Origin: Paracoccus alkanivorans
GTDB taxonomy: Bacteria > Pseudomonadota > Alphaproteobacteria > Rhodobacterales > Rhodobacteraceae
Direction of reading: 5' to 3'
Assembly: GCF_003697785.1 (NCBI RefSeq)
Contig: NZ_QOKZ01000014.1
Coordinates: forward strand, 1-46,863
DNA length: 46,863 nucleotides
Notes under the pieces: model-generated
What the model was told of the DNA's origin: nothing
The model's database searches: none
What the model saw: only the letters and a program-made list of their open reading frames with translations
Part shown: piece after piece, positions 24,413 to 33,423 of the stretch
Layout: the number at the start of each line of letters is the position of its first letter
Numbering within the stretch: the stretch's first letter is position 1
Translations under genes and position numbers: made by a program

Positions 24413-26392
24413 ATGGCCGCCAAGGACGAAGAACGAGACAAGACCGACAAGGACGAGAACGCCCATTCTCTGGACATGAGCCAGGCCGCCGTCAAGAAGA
24501 TGATCGCCGAGGCGCGCGAGCGCGGCTATATCACCTATGATCAACTCAACACCGTTCTGCCGCCCGAGCAGGTCAGCAGCGAGCAGATCGAGGATGTGAT
24601 GTCGATGCTTTCCGAGATGGGCATCAATGTCATCGAGGACGAGGAAGAAGCCGAGGATAGCGAAGGCGGCGCCGTCGTGCCGGTCGGCTCCGGTTCGCGC
24701 GAGGTGGCCGTCGCCGCAACCGAGACCGAGAAGCTCGATCGCACCGATGACCCGGTCCGGATGTATCTGCGCGAGATGGGCTCGGTCGAACTGCTCTCGC
24801 GCGAGGGCGAGATCGCCATCGCCAAGCGCATCGAGGCCGGCCGCAACACGATGATCGCCGGGCTCTGCGAAAGCCCGCTGACCTTCAAGGCCATCACCAT
24901 GTGGCGCGACGAGCTTCTTGAAGAAGAGATCCTGCTGCGTGACGTGATCGACCTGGAAACCACTTTCGGCCAGTCGATGGACGGCGAGGATGACGAGGAA
25001 GACGTCCTCGCCCCCGCCGTCGACGGTGCCCCCGCCCAGCCCGAGCAGAAGCAGCAGGAAGAGCTGGATGCCGATGGCAATCCCATCGTCAGCGACGACG
25101 ATGACGACGATGACGGCGCCAATCTTTCGCTTGCGGCGATGGAGGCCAGCCTAAAACCCAAGGTCCTGGAAACGCTGGATATCATCGCCCGCGATTACGA
25201 AAAGCTGGCCGATATGCAGGATCTGCGCATGTCCGCCACGCTGAACGAGGATAACAGCTTTTCCGCTGCCGCCGAGACCGACTACCAGAAGCTGCGCAGC
25301 GAGATCGTGACGCTGGTCAATTCGCTGCATCTGCACAACAACCGGATCGAGGCGCTGGTCGATCAGCTTTATGGCATCAACCGCCGGATCGTCACCATTG
25401 ATAGTGGCATGGTCAAGCTGGCCGACGCCGCCCGCATTAACCGGCGCGAATTCATCGAGGCCTATCGCGGCGCCGAACTGGACCCGACATGGGTCGAGCG
25501 CATGACGCAGCAATCCGGCCGCGGCTGGCAGGCCCTGTTCGAACGGTCCCGCGACAAGGTCGAGAAACTGCGCAGCGACATGGCCGAGGTCGGGCAATAT
25601 GTCGGCGTGGATATCCAGGAATTCCGCCGCATCGTCAGCCAGGTCCAGCGCGGCGAGAAAGAGGCGCGTCAGGCCAAGAAGGAAATGGTCGAGGCGAATC
25701 TCCGGCTGGTGATCTCGATCGCCAAGAAATACACCAATCGCGGGTTGCAGTTCCTCGATCTCATCCAGGAGGGCAATATCGGGTTGATGAAGGCGGTGGA
25801 TAAATTCGAATACCGCCGCGGCTATAAGTTCTCGACCTATGCGACATGGTGGATCCGGCAGGCGATCACCCGCTCTATCGCCGATCAGGCCCGCACGATC
25901 CGCATCCCGGTCCATATGATCGAGACGATCAACAAGCTGGTCCGCACCGGCCGCCAGATGCTGCACGAGATCGGCCGCGAGCCCACTCCCGAGGAACTGG
26001 CCGACAAGCTGCAGATGCCGCTGGAAAAGGTCCGCAAGGTGATGAAGATCGCCAAGGAGCCGATCAGCCTCGAAACCCCGATCGGCGACGAGGAGGACAG
26101 CCAGCTTGGCGATTTCATCGAGGACAAGAATGCCGTCCTGCCGCTGGATTCCGCCATACAGGAAAACCTGAAGGAAACCACGACCCGCGTTCTGGCCAGC
26201 CTCACTCCGCGCGAAGAGCGGGTTCTGCGGATGCGTTTCGGCATCGGCATGAATACCGACCACACACTGGAAGAAGTGGGGCAGCAGTTCAGCGTGACCC
26301 GCGAACGGATCCGCCAGATCGAGGCCAAGGCCCTGCGCAAGCTGAAACATCCCTCACGCAGCCGGAAATTACGGTCGTTTCTGGACCAGTAG
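24413..26392 (+). CDS. rpoD: Primary sigma factor RpoD (sigma-70)
   Basis: Housekeeping sigma factor, 659 residues. Region 1.1 is at about 20-90 (VKKMIAEARERGYITYDQLN), region 1.2 at 100-130 (DPVRMYLREMG), then a non-conserved region with an acidic run of seven Asp near 225-235. Regions 2.1-2.4 follow (ANLRLVISIAKKYTNRGL; KFSTYATWWIRQAITRSIADQARTIRIPVHM in pieces), region 3 (IGREPTPEELADKL) and region 4.2 (TLEEVGQQFSVTRERIRQIEAKALRKL). AAGGAG precedes the start by six bases. An ATG four bases upstream is out of frame. Followed by a strong terminator. Confidence 0.98.
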   Translation: MAAKDEERDKTDKDENAHSLDMSQAAVKKMIAEARERGYITYDQLNTVLPPEQVSSEQIEDVMSMLSEMGINVIEDEEEAEDSEGGAVVPVGSGSREVAVAATETEKLDRTDDPVRMYLREMGSVELLSREGEIAIAKRIEAGRNTMIAGLCESPLTFKAITMWRDELLEEEILLRDVIDLETTFGQSMDGEDDEEDVLAPAVDGAPAQPEQKQQEELDADGNPIVSDDDDDDDGANLSLAAMEASLKPKVLETLDIIARDYEKLADMQDLRMSATLNEDNSFSAAAETDYQKLRSEIVTLVNSLHLHNNRIEALVDQLYGINRRIVTIDSGMVKLADAARINRREFIEAYRGAELDPTWVERMTQQSGRGWQALFERSRDKVEKLRSDMAEVGQYVGVDIQEFRRIVSQVQRGEKEARQAKKEMVEANLRLVISIAKKYTNRGLQFLDLIQEGNIGLMKAVDKFEYRRGYKFSTYATWWIRQAITRSIADQARTIRIPVHMIETINKLVRTGRQMLHEIGREPTPEELADKLQMPLEKVRKVMKIAKEPISLETPIGDEEDSQLGDFIEDKNAVLPLDSAIQENLKETTTRVLASLTPREERVLRMRFGIGMNTDHTLEEVGQQFSVTRERIRQIEAKALRKLKHPSRSRKLRSFLDQ

Positions 26393-26429
26393 TCATTCCG
26401 GCGCTGCAAAAGGCGCGGATTTTCGATGT

Positions 26430-26467
26430 GAAACGACCGGGTGCGAAGGCATCCGGTCGTTTCAGTT
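26430..26467 (+). terminator. Intrinsic terminator after rpoD
   Basis: Eleven-base perfect stem GAAACGACCGG (26430-26440) with CCGGTCGTTTC (26453-26463), 12-base loop, then AGTTTT. Confidence 0.9.
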
Positions 26468-26543
26468 TTATGCAACTGCCGGGTTGCGTGATGGGCACAA
26501 AAAGTGAACACTGCCGAAACATCCGGCTTCACTGACAGGGGGA

Positions 26544-28034
26544 ATGATGCCGCAAGGCTTGGGCGTGCAAATCGGTCTTTGGTTCAGCGATCTCGGGCGG
26601 GTTCAGATTTTGCTGGCCATTCTGGCCGTTGTCTTGCTGTTGCTGGGGCTTCTGGCCATCCGTTGGCGCCGCGACGCGGCAATGCTGCGGCAATCGGGGC
26701 ATCGCGACGCCGATGTGATCGCCGGGCTGGAGCGGCGGGGGTCCGAGCTTGGCGAACGGTTGCATGCGCAGGAACTGCGTCTTGGCCAGCAGGATGTCCG
26801 GCTGGAAGGGCAGAATACGCGCATTGCCGAACTGTCTCAAGAACGCGACGAACTGACCGACGCGCTGCACCAGTCGCGGCAGCAGATCTCGAATATCAGG
26901 ACCGAACTGGCCGAGGCTCGGCTGCGCGCGGAAAAGGACCGGGAGGCGGCCGAACGCGAAATCGCGACATTGCGCGAACTGCGCGACGAAATGACCGGGC
27001 AGTTCAAGCTGCTGGCGGCAGAAACCCTGCGCGTGCAGGGGGCGGATATGCAAAAGGTCCAGAATGAGCAGCTTAACACGCTGCTGACCCCGTTTCGCGA
27101 GCAGGTGAACCGGTTTCAGACAGAATTACAGACCAGAAACAAGGTGCTGGACGAGGAATCTGCACGATTGCGCGAACAGATCAACTCCCTTCACAAGCGT
27201 TCCGAGGAAATCTCGCGCGAAGCGGTGAACCTGACCCGTGCGCTCAAGGGGGAAAAGCAGCGTCAGGGTGCCTGGGGCGAGATGATTCTGGAGAGAATAC
27301 TTGAGAAATCCGGGCTGGAATCCGGAACTCATTACGATATCCAGGAAAGCTGGCGTGACGAGGATGGCAGGCTTTGGCGTCCCGATGTCGTGGTCCGGAT
27401 GCCGCGTCAGAAGCTGATGGTGATCGACAGCAAGGTTTCGCTGAATGATTACGAGCGCGCGGTGAACAGCGAGGATCCGGCCGAGACCGAGGCTGCCCTG
27501 CGCCGGCATGTCGCCGCGATCCGCAGCCATATCCTGACCCTGGGCGAAAAGGGTTATCACCGGATGGACGATCACTCGGTGGATTACGTGCTGATGTTCA
27601 TTCCCATCGAAGGCGCTTTTTCCGAGGCTTTGCGCACCGATCCCGAACTTGCCGGCTTTGCGCTGGAGCGTGGGGTAGGGCTGACCACCCCGACCACGCT
27701 GATGCTGACCCTGCGCACCGTCGAGCATATCTGGGCGGTCGAGCGGCGGGAAACCAATGCATTGGAGATCGCGCGCAGGGCAGGGCAGCTTTACGACAAG
27801 GTTGCGGGCTTTGTCGAATCCATGGAGGCGGTAGGCAAATCGCTGGATCAGGCCGGGCGTGCCCATGGACAAGCGATGGACCGGCTGACCCGCGGGTCCG
27901 GCAATGTCATCCGGCAGGTCGAAATGCTGCGCGAACTCGGGGCGCGGACACAAAAGAAGATCGCTCTCGATCATGACCGCGATGATACTCCCGCACTGGA
28001 TTCGCCCGACGGGAACAGGCGGGCGGCGGAATGA
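26544..28034 (+). CDS. rmuC: DNA recombination protein RmuC
   Basis: Membrane-anchored protein with a PD-(D/E)xK-related nuclease-like domain that limits inverted-repeat rearrangements. 496 residues: one membrane segment at about 20-42 (VQILLAILAVVLLLLGLLAI), a long coiled coil from about 55 to 235, then the RmuC domain with GAWGEMILERILEKSGL, RPDVVVRMPRQKLMVIDSKVSL (conserved D...DxK core) and DYVLMFIPIEGAF. The start could be 26544 or the second ATG three bases later. The stop overlaps yjbQ by four bases (ATGA). Confidence 0.95.
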   Translation: MMPQGLGVQIGLWFSDLGRVQILLAILAVVLLLLGLLAIRWRRDAAMLRQSGHRDADVIAGLERRGSELGERLHAQELRLGQQDVRLEGQNTRIAELSQERDELTDALHQSRQQISNIRTELAEARLRAEKDREAAEREIATLRELRDEMTGQFKLLAAETLRVQGADMQKVQNEQLNTLLTPFREQVNRFQTELQTRNKVLDEESARLREQINSLHKRSEEISREAVNLTRALKGEKQRQGAWGEMILERILEKSGLESGTHYDIQESWRDEDGRLWRPDVVVRMPRQKLMVIDSKVSLNDYERAVNSEDPAETEAALRRHVAAIRSHILTLGEKGYHRMDDHSVDYVLMFIPIEGAFSEALRTDPELAGFALERGVGLTTPTTLMLTLRTVEHIWAVERRETNALEIARRAGQLYDKVAGFVESMEAVGKSLDQAGRAHGQAMDRLTRGSGNVIRQVEMLRELGARTQKKIALDHDRDDTPALDSPDGNRRAAE

Positions 28035-28450
28035 AACGGACCTTTCTGATCCGGACCAGCGGCCCCGCATGCTATGAATTCACCGCCGAGGTCAGGACCT
28101 GGCTCGAGACGGCACCTTCCGACGGTGTGCTGACGCTTTTGGTGCGGCACACATCTTGTTCGCTGCTTATACAGGAAAATGCCGATCCGGATGTTCAGCG
28201 GGACCTGCTGGCATGGCTGGACCGGCTCGCCCCGCCCTCCGATCATCCTTCGATGGGCTGGATCACCCACCGCCACGAGGGGCCGGACGATATGCCCGCT
28301 CATCTGAAAGCCGCGATCCTGCCGGTCAGCCTGCAAATCCCGGTGGAACACGGGCGGATGCAGTTGGGGCAGTGGCAAGGGCTCTATCTTGTCGAGCATC
28401 GGAGTGCCCCGCATTCACGACAGGTCGCGGCTGTTTTTCAGTCCTGCTGA
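28031..28450 (+). CDS. yjbQ: YjbQ/UPF0047 family protein
   Basis: 139-residue single-domain protein of the YjbQ family. E. coli YjbQ has weak thiamin phosphate synthase activity, but the physiological role is open. Signatures: VLTLLVRHTSCSLLIQENADPDVQRDL (with the conserved HTSCSL) and the DHPSMGWITHRHEGPDDMPAHLKA metal-ligand region (HRHEGPDDMPAH). LGQWQGLYLVEHR closes the fold. The start is coupled to the rmuC stop by ATGA. Confidence 0.95.
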   Translation: MKRTFLIRTSGPACYEFTAEVRTWLETAPSDGVLTLLVRHTSCSLLIQENADPDVQRDLLAWLDRLAPPSDHPSMGWITHRHEGPDDMPAHLKAAILPVSLQIPVEHGRMQLGQWQGLYLVEHRSAPHSRQVAAVFQSC

Positions 28451-28568
28451 CGGGTTGAAATCCTGCCTGTCCCCATCGGCAGTTTCCAAAACCTCTTGAA
28501 ATCATGGAGGATTGACAGCCCGGTCGCGGCTTTCCTGTCACAGTTGCACGATTCTGCATTTTGTAGCC

Positions 28569-28577
28569 TGTGGATAA
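28569..28577 (-). promoter_or_regulatory. Perfect DnaA box upstream of nrdR
   Basis: TGTGGATAA on the plus strand, i.e. TTATCCACA on the minus strand, the exact nine-base DnaA box, 65 bases before the nrdR start. It could couple nrdR transcription to replication initiation, but a single box can also occur by chance. Confidence 0.4.
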
Positions 28578-28642
28578 CGCTACCCAAGCCCTGCCATGTT
28601 TCCTATAGTGGATGCGAAATTCGGGGCCGAGGGGACCATAAT

Positions 28643-29107
28643 ATGCGCTGCCCGTTTTGCGGAAATAACGATACGCAGGTTAAGGATTCGCGTCCGGCAG
28701 AGGACAATGTCGCCATAAGGCGCAGGCGTTTCTGCCCTGCCTGCAGCGGCCGTTTCACCACATATGAGCGTGTTCAGCTTCGCGACCTGGTCGTCGTCAA
28801 ATCGAATGGCAAGCGCGAGGATTTCGATCGCGACAAGATGGCCCGTTCGATCCGCATCGCCATGCAGAAACGCGCGGTAGAGCCTGAACGTATCGAACAG
28901 ATGATCTCGGGGATCGTCCGGCGGCTGGAAAGCACCGGCGAAACCGATATCCCGTCCAAGATGATCGGCGAGATCGTGATGGAAGCGCTGTCCCGGATCG
29001 ATAATGTCGCCTATGTGCGCTTTGCCAGCGTTTACAAGAATTTCCAGGACGCGGACGATTTCGACAAATTCGTTTCGGAACTTCGTCCCGACAGTCTGAA
29101 CGAGTGA
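28643..29107 (+). CDS. nrdR: Transcriptional repressor NrdR
   Basis: Zinc-ribbon/ATP-cone repressor of ribonucleotide reductase genes. 154 residues. Zinc ribbon with Cys3, Cys6, Cys31 and Cys34 (MRCPFCG ... FCPACSGRFTTYE); ATP-cone domain from about residue 49 (VVKSNGKREDFDRDKMARSIRIA). The start at 28643 is the family N-terminus; the frame is open upstream but unrelated. Its stop overlaps the GTG start of ribD (GTGA), the conserved nrdR-ribD operon. Confidence 0.98.
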   Translation: MRCPFCGNNDTQVKDSRPAEDNVAIRRRRFCPACSGRFTTYERVQLRDLVVVKSNGKREDFDRDKMARSIRIAMQKRAVEPERIEQMISGIVRRLESTGETDIPSKMIGEIVMEALSRIDNVAYVRFASVYKNFQDADDFDKFVSELRPDSLNE

Positions 29108-30114
29108 GCCCCCCGCAAGATATCACCCATATGACGCATGCGCTGCGACTGGCGCGGCGCGGATTGGGGAATAGCTGGCCGAACCCGGCGGTCGGCTGCG
29201 TGCTGATCCGCGAGGGCAGGGTGGTCGGTCGCGGCTGGACCCAACCCGGCGGGCGCCCGCATGCCGAACCTGTCGCTCTGGCGCAGGCCGGGCCACTGGC
29301 GCGCGGCGCGACAGCCTATGTGACGCTGGAGCCATGTGCCCATCATGGCCGCACGCCGCCCTGTGCCGAAGCATTGGTCAGGGCGGGAATCGCCCGTGTT
29401 GTCACCGCGCAGACCGATCCCGATCAGCGCGTTGCCGGGCGTGGTCACGCCATCCTGCGGGCTGCGGGGATCGAGGTCACGGAAGGTGTCGGCGAGGCCG
29501 AAGCACGCCAGTTGCAGGCCGGTTTCCTGATGCGCGAGCTTCACGGCAGGCCATTCCTGACGCTTAAGCTCGCCACCAGTTTTGACGGTCGCATCGCAAC
29601 GGCGGGCGGTGAAAGCAAATGGATTACCGGGCAGGCCGCGCGCCGTCATTCCCACGGGCTTCGTTTGATCCATGATGCGATCATGGTCGGTGGCGGAACG
29701 GCGCGGGCGGACCGCCCGTCGCTCAACGTCCGGGGCATGGGTGCGCCCAGGCAGCCCGTCCGCGTCATCCTCTCGAACGGCCCTATACCCGAACTGCCTC
29801 CCGAAGGGCCGGAATTCGGACCTCTCTGGCAGATGTCGGGCGGGATCGTCGATGTGATGAAAGAGCTTGGAGCGCGCGGCATCACCCGGGTTTTCTGTGA
29901 AGGCGGCGGGAATCTGGCGGCAAGTTTGCTGCGTGCCGGGCTGGTCGATCAGCTTGTCGGCTATACTGCCGGGCTGATCATCGGTGGCGACGGCCGGCCG
30001 GCAATCGCTGCGCTGGAATTGCAGCGCCTTGCGGAAGGGGGGCGTTTTCAGCTGGTCGAAACATGCCGGGTGGGCGGCGATCTTTTCCACCGGTGGCTGC
30101 GCATCGATGCATAG
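29104..30114 (+). CDS. ribD: Riboflavin biosynthesis protein RibD (deaminase-reductase)
   Basis: Bifunctional enzyme for steps two and three of riboflavin synthesis. 336 residues from a GTG start overlapping the nrdR stop; an ATG at 29131 would give a form without the first nine residues. N-terminal deaminase with zinc ligands in GGRPHAEPVAL (HAE) and EPCAHHGRTPPC; C-terminal reductase with LTLKLATSFDGRIA, WITGQAARRHSHGLR and FCEGGGNLAASLL. It is about 30 residues shorter than E. coli RibD, mainly in the reductase. The remaining rib genes lie 5 kb downstream, behind an opposite-strand capsule module. Confidence 0.97.
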   Translation: MSPPQDITHMTHALRLARRGLGNSWPNPAVGCVLIREGRVVGRGWTQPGGRPHAEPVALAQAGPLARGATAYVTLEPCAHHGRTPPCAEALVRAGIARVVTAQTDPDQRVAGRGHAILRAAGIEVTEGVGEAEARQLQAGFLMRELHGRPFLTLKLATSFDGRIATAGGESKWITGQAARRHSHGLRLIHDAIMVGGGTARADRPSLNVRGMGAPRQPVRVILSNGPIPELPPEGPEFGPLWQMSGGIVDVMKELGARGITRVFCEGGGNLAASLLRAGLVDQLVGYTAGLIIGGDGRPAIAALELQRLAEGGRFQLVETCRVGGDLFHRWLRIDA

Positions 30115-30173
30115 GGACCTGCAGCGTTTCCACAAATTCGGGACCTGAAGCCGGTATCTGGCTGAAGGATCTT

Positions 30174-32186
30174 CTATCGCCGCCAGAGCCATGCATGCCC
30201 CGCCAATGCCCCCTGCGCCTTGGCCAGCAATCTCAGAAGCGGCCCTCCTCTGATCGCACGGGCTTCCAGAAGACGCTCCATCGCGACTTCGACCGGGCAG
30301 GGCAGTCCCGAGACGGGATCATGATAGCGGGGATAGGCGATCAGGCAGGCATGGGCCAGACCCGCGATATCCGGGCGTGCCCGCCGCCGGGCCGGAACCG
30401 TCCCCAGATCACATGTCAGCCCCCAACCGGCGTAAAACGGCGCGCCAAGCACCGTGACGGGCACATCGCGCAGCAGGGCTTCGAATCCCAGTGTCGAGGT
30501 GATTGTCCAGACCTCGTCAACCTGTTCCAGCAAGGCGATCGGATCTGCATTCCGGACCACGGCATCGGCCAGCCGTGACAAATCCTCCGGAGGAATGAGC
30601 CCGGGGCGCAAACCCGCCTCGACATCGGGATGCGGCTTGTAGATGAGCACGGCATCCGGGTTCTCCGCCCGCACTCGCTCCAACAGGGCAAGGTTGCTTT
30701 TCTCGGCTCCGGCGCCAAGGCGGATCGAGGCGTCGTTCTCTACCTGTCCCGGAACCAGGATCATGCGCTTGCCGTCCCGCTGCGGCAGATCGGGCGCGGC
30801 TCCATGCAGGTTGTATTTCGACAATCCAGCCGCGCGGATCGCCCGGATCAGCGCTTGCGCCCGCTTTTCTCCTCCGGGGGGCAGTCCCTCGGCAATCAAC
30901 CGCTCCAACCGGCTTTCGCGGGTGGGATCGTAGTAAATGCCCAGGTCATCGGCGACCAGCGAAAGGGCGGGGACCAATGCGGCGCCCAATCCGCGCGAGC
31001 GAAGAAATCCATCCTCGACCCGGACGGCCCCAGGGACGGGTGCCGCTTTTCCCGCCCAGGCCAGCGTCACGCCGTCCGAAGGCTTGTCGGTAAAACGCAC
31101 TCCCCGCCCGTTCCCGAATACGCGGGCAAGCGAGTGCCGTTTCCACAACCGCATGCCATAGGCCAGATGACCATCCCGATCCTGCCGATAGGCGCGCGTT
31201 TCGGCTTCGAGCTGGTCCACGACACCGTTGAAATCAGTCAATCGATCGCGGCAGGGATCATACCAGACAGGCGCCAGCAGATGGCTGGCAGCGAACAATG
31301 CTTCTCTTGTGACGGTTCCCCGGCGGTTTTCGGGCAGCGGGGCGTAATCGTCGCTCAGCCCCCACCCGGCATAGAATGGCTGACCGAAAAGCCTTGGACG
31401 ATGCCCGGCCAGCAGCGCCTCGTAACCAAGTTGCGAACTGACGGCATAAACCGCATCGGCATTGTCGACCAGCATCCACGGGGAAACGGGCGCGTCGCAG
31501 AATTCCTCGTTCGGGCGCAAATCCTCTGCGGTCAGATGGCCCGCACGCAGGCCCGCGGATGTTTCCGGATGCGCGCGAACCACGATTCGCGCTCCGGGGT
31601 TTTCCTGCCGTGCGGCATCCAGCATCTCCAGGAACCGGGGGCGGCCCGCACCCATCAGCGAGGCATCCCCCCGGGTCTGATCGATCACCAGGATATAGCC
31701 CGGCCTGGGCGGGATGACATCGCGCCTATGGGTATTGTATTTTGACAGATCCAGCCAACGGAGCCGGGCGATCCCGTCGCGCGCCGCGTCGGTCAGTTCG
31801 GCAGCCGCTGCGGATGCTGCCAATCTCTCGATCCGCGAAGGATGGCCCGGGTCGAAATGCAGACCGTCCGGGTCGATCAGCAGACCCAGAGGACCGCGCC
31901 GGCCAAGATGGCTCTTCGCGCGCCCCGGCAGGACAGATCGCAGAAAGGCGTCCTCCACCGAAACGATGCCTGCTCCACGCCGCCCGGCGATCACCCGCCC
32001 CCGCCATGCCGTCGGACTGGCGCCCCAGATCCCGACATTGTCACCCGCTTTGGGAAGGCCAAGCGCGAGCCGCCATCCGGCGAGTTCCAGGATCCGTTTC
32101 AATCGCGGTTTGAACCAGAACCCGCCATTATAGACGAAAAGCCGCCGAGGTATCTCCCCGGCGGCCGGCATATCGGGTCTTGTCAT
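30174..32186 (-). CDS. kpsC: Capsule polysaccharide Kdo transferase KpsC
   Basis: Cytoplasmic enzyme that builds the poly-Kdo linker on lipid for group 2-type capsules. 670 residues made of two related halves. The first (about 15-330) has HPETSAGLRAG, QLGYEALLAG and QPFYAGWGLSDD; the second (about 345-640) repeats these as KPHPDVEAGLR, TLGFEALLRD and APFYAGWGLTCD. Two tandem GT99/GT107-type transferase units are the hallmark of KpsC. It is the last gene of the three-gene minus-strand unit; its start is 8 bases after the stop of the export lipoprotein gene. Confidence 0.93.
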   Translation of the reverse strand: MTRPDMPAAGEIPRRLFVYNGGFWFKPRLKRILELAGWRLALGLPKAGDNVGIWGASPTAWRGRVIAGRRGAGIVSVEDAFLRSVLPGRAKSHLGRRGPLGLLIDPDGLHFDPGHPSRIERLAASAAAAELTDAARDGIARLRWLDLSKYNTHRRDVIPPRPGYILVIDQTRGDASLMGAGRPRFLEMLDAARQENPGARIVVRAHPETSAGLRAGHLTAEDLRPNEEFCDAPVSPWMLVDNADAVYAVSSQLGYEALLAGHRPRLFGQPFYAGWGLSDDYAPLPENRRGTVTREALFAASHLLAPVWYDPCRDRLTDFNGVVDQLEAETRAYRQDRDGHLAYGMRLWKRHSLARVFGNGRGVRFTDKPSDGVTLAWAGKAAPVPGAVRVEDGFLRSRGLGAALVPALSLVADDLGIYYDPTRESRLERLIAEGLPPGGEKRAQALIRAIRAAGLSKYNLHGAAPDLPQRDGKRMILVPGQVENDASIRLGAGAEKSNLALLERVRAENPDAVLIYKPHPDVEAGLRPGLIPPEDLSRLADAVVRNADPIALLEQVDEVWTITSTLGFEALLRDVPVTVLGAPFYAGWGLTCDLGTVPARRRARPDIAGLAHACLIAYPRYHDPVSGLPCPVEVAMERLLEARAIRGGPLLRLLAKAQGALAGHAWLWRR

Positions 32187-32194
32187 CGTTCAGA

Positions 32195-33325
32195 TCAGTT
32201 TCCGAGATTCGATACGGAATTTGCCGAATTAAGCCCACCGGTAATCGCCCCGATGGTTTTCTGCCACTGCACATAGGGCGCTTCGGTCACATAGACGGTA
32301 TCCTCGTCGCGGATCAGGAAGTCGCGGGCCAGGAACAAACCGTTCGGACGCGTCAGGTCCAGCACATAGGCCATTCGTTGCGTGCCCACGACCGGTTTGC
32401 CCAGCACCCTGGACGCCACGGATTCCGGTTCGTCGCGCAGGATGAACACACCGGTCGGGTCGGCCAGGTTCGAACTGAGACCGCCAACCATGGCGATGGC
32501 TTCGACGGCATTGATCATTTCGTTGCCCAGAGGCACCCGGGTCTGTCCGCCAAGCGCGCCAAGCGCGGTAAAGCTGCGCTGATCCTCTTCGACCAGGATG
32601 ATGTCACCGGGGCGCAGCGCGATGTCGTTCGAAGGAGCGGAGTAGAGATCCGTCAGCCAGACCTTTCCGCTTTCATTGCCGCGCTTGACCGTGACCACCG
32701 CGATCTCCGGTTCGATGGCGACGCCGCCCGCCTTGGCGAGCATTGCCGAAAGGGTCCGGGTTGGACGTTCGATCGGGAAGACCCCCTGCGACACGACCTT
32801 ACCCATTACCGAGACGGTGGCGCCGTCACCTGCGACACGGGCAACCGTGACCTGCGGATCCGGGGTCTGCTGGCTCAGCCGGTCGGTAATGATCTGGCGC
32901 AGCTGATCGGGACTGTTGCCCGCCGCGCGAACCCGTCCGGCATAAGGCACGAAGATATAACCCGCGCTGTCGACCTGGATTTCCTGCAATTGGGTCGAAC
33001 TCGACCCGAGCGAGGCAAGCAGACCGTCATCGACATTTTCCCATATCGACAACCCCAGCACGTCGCCGGGCCGGATCTCGTCCGCGCCGACGGCCGCGGC
33101 CGAACGGAACGCTTGCGAAAAGCCGTAGCTCGGGCTGAAATTCGCGGCACGCGTCACATGTTCGTTGACATAAATGATCTGGGCGTTTCCGCCCCGCTCG
33201 ACCGCTCCGGTATATATCTCTTTCTTGGTTGGGCCGGAACGTGGCAAACCACAGGCCGTCAACAGGGCCAGCGCAGTGATCGCCATTATGCGCACTGCTG
33301 GTTTACGGTTTATGAGACCTGTCAC
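32195..33325 (-). CDS. Outer-membrane polysaccharide export lipoprotein (Wza/KpsD type)
   Basis: Channel-forming or periplasmic export protein for capsule. 376 residues from a GTG at 33325, which has AGGAG eight bases upstream; the open frame runs 19 codons further without signal-peptide features. The signal VTGLINRKPAVRIMAITALALLTAC ends in lipobox LTAC. Then the Poly_export domain (IRPGDVLGLSIWENVDDG ... VDSAGYIFVPYAGRVRAAG) and SLBB-like repeats (TVSVMGKVVSQGVFPIERPTRTLSAMLAKAGGV in pieces; ILVEEDQRSFTALGALG). Lies between kpsS and kpsC in one operon. Confidence 0.93.
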   Translation of the reverse strand: MTGLINRKPAVRIMAITALALLTACGLPRSGPTKKEIYTGAVERGGNAQIIYVNEHVTRAANFSPSYGFSQAFRSAAAVGADEIRPGDVLGLSIWENVDDGLLASLGSSSTQLQEIQVDSAGYIFVPYAGRVRAAGNSPDQLRQIITDRLSQQTPDPQVTVARVAGDGATVSVMGKVVSQGVFPIERPTRTLSAMLAKAGGVAIEPEIAVVTVKRGNESGKVWLTDLYSAPSNDIALRPGDIILVEEDQRSFTALGALGGQTRVPLGNEMINAVEAIAMVGGLSSNLADPTGVFILRDEPESVASRVLGKPVVGTQRMAYVLDLTRPNGLFLARDFLIRDEDTVYVTEAPYVQWQKTIGAITGGLNSANSVSNLGN

Positions 33326-33423
33326 CTCGATAGCTCCTGTGTTCTTATCCTTGCCCCGCCCTGAAGGCGGAGTTGCTTGCAACCTAGCGGCTACGAGCGC
33401 TCATGACCACAAAGAGTTGTGGA

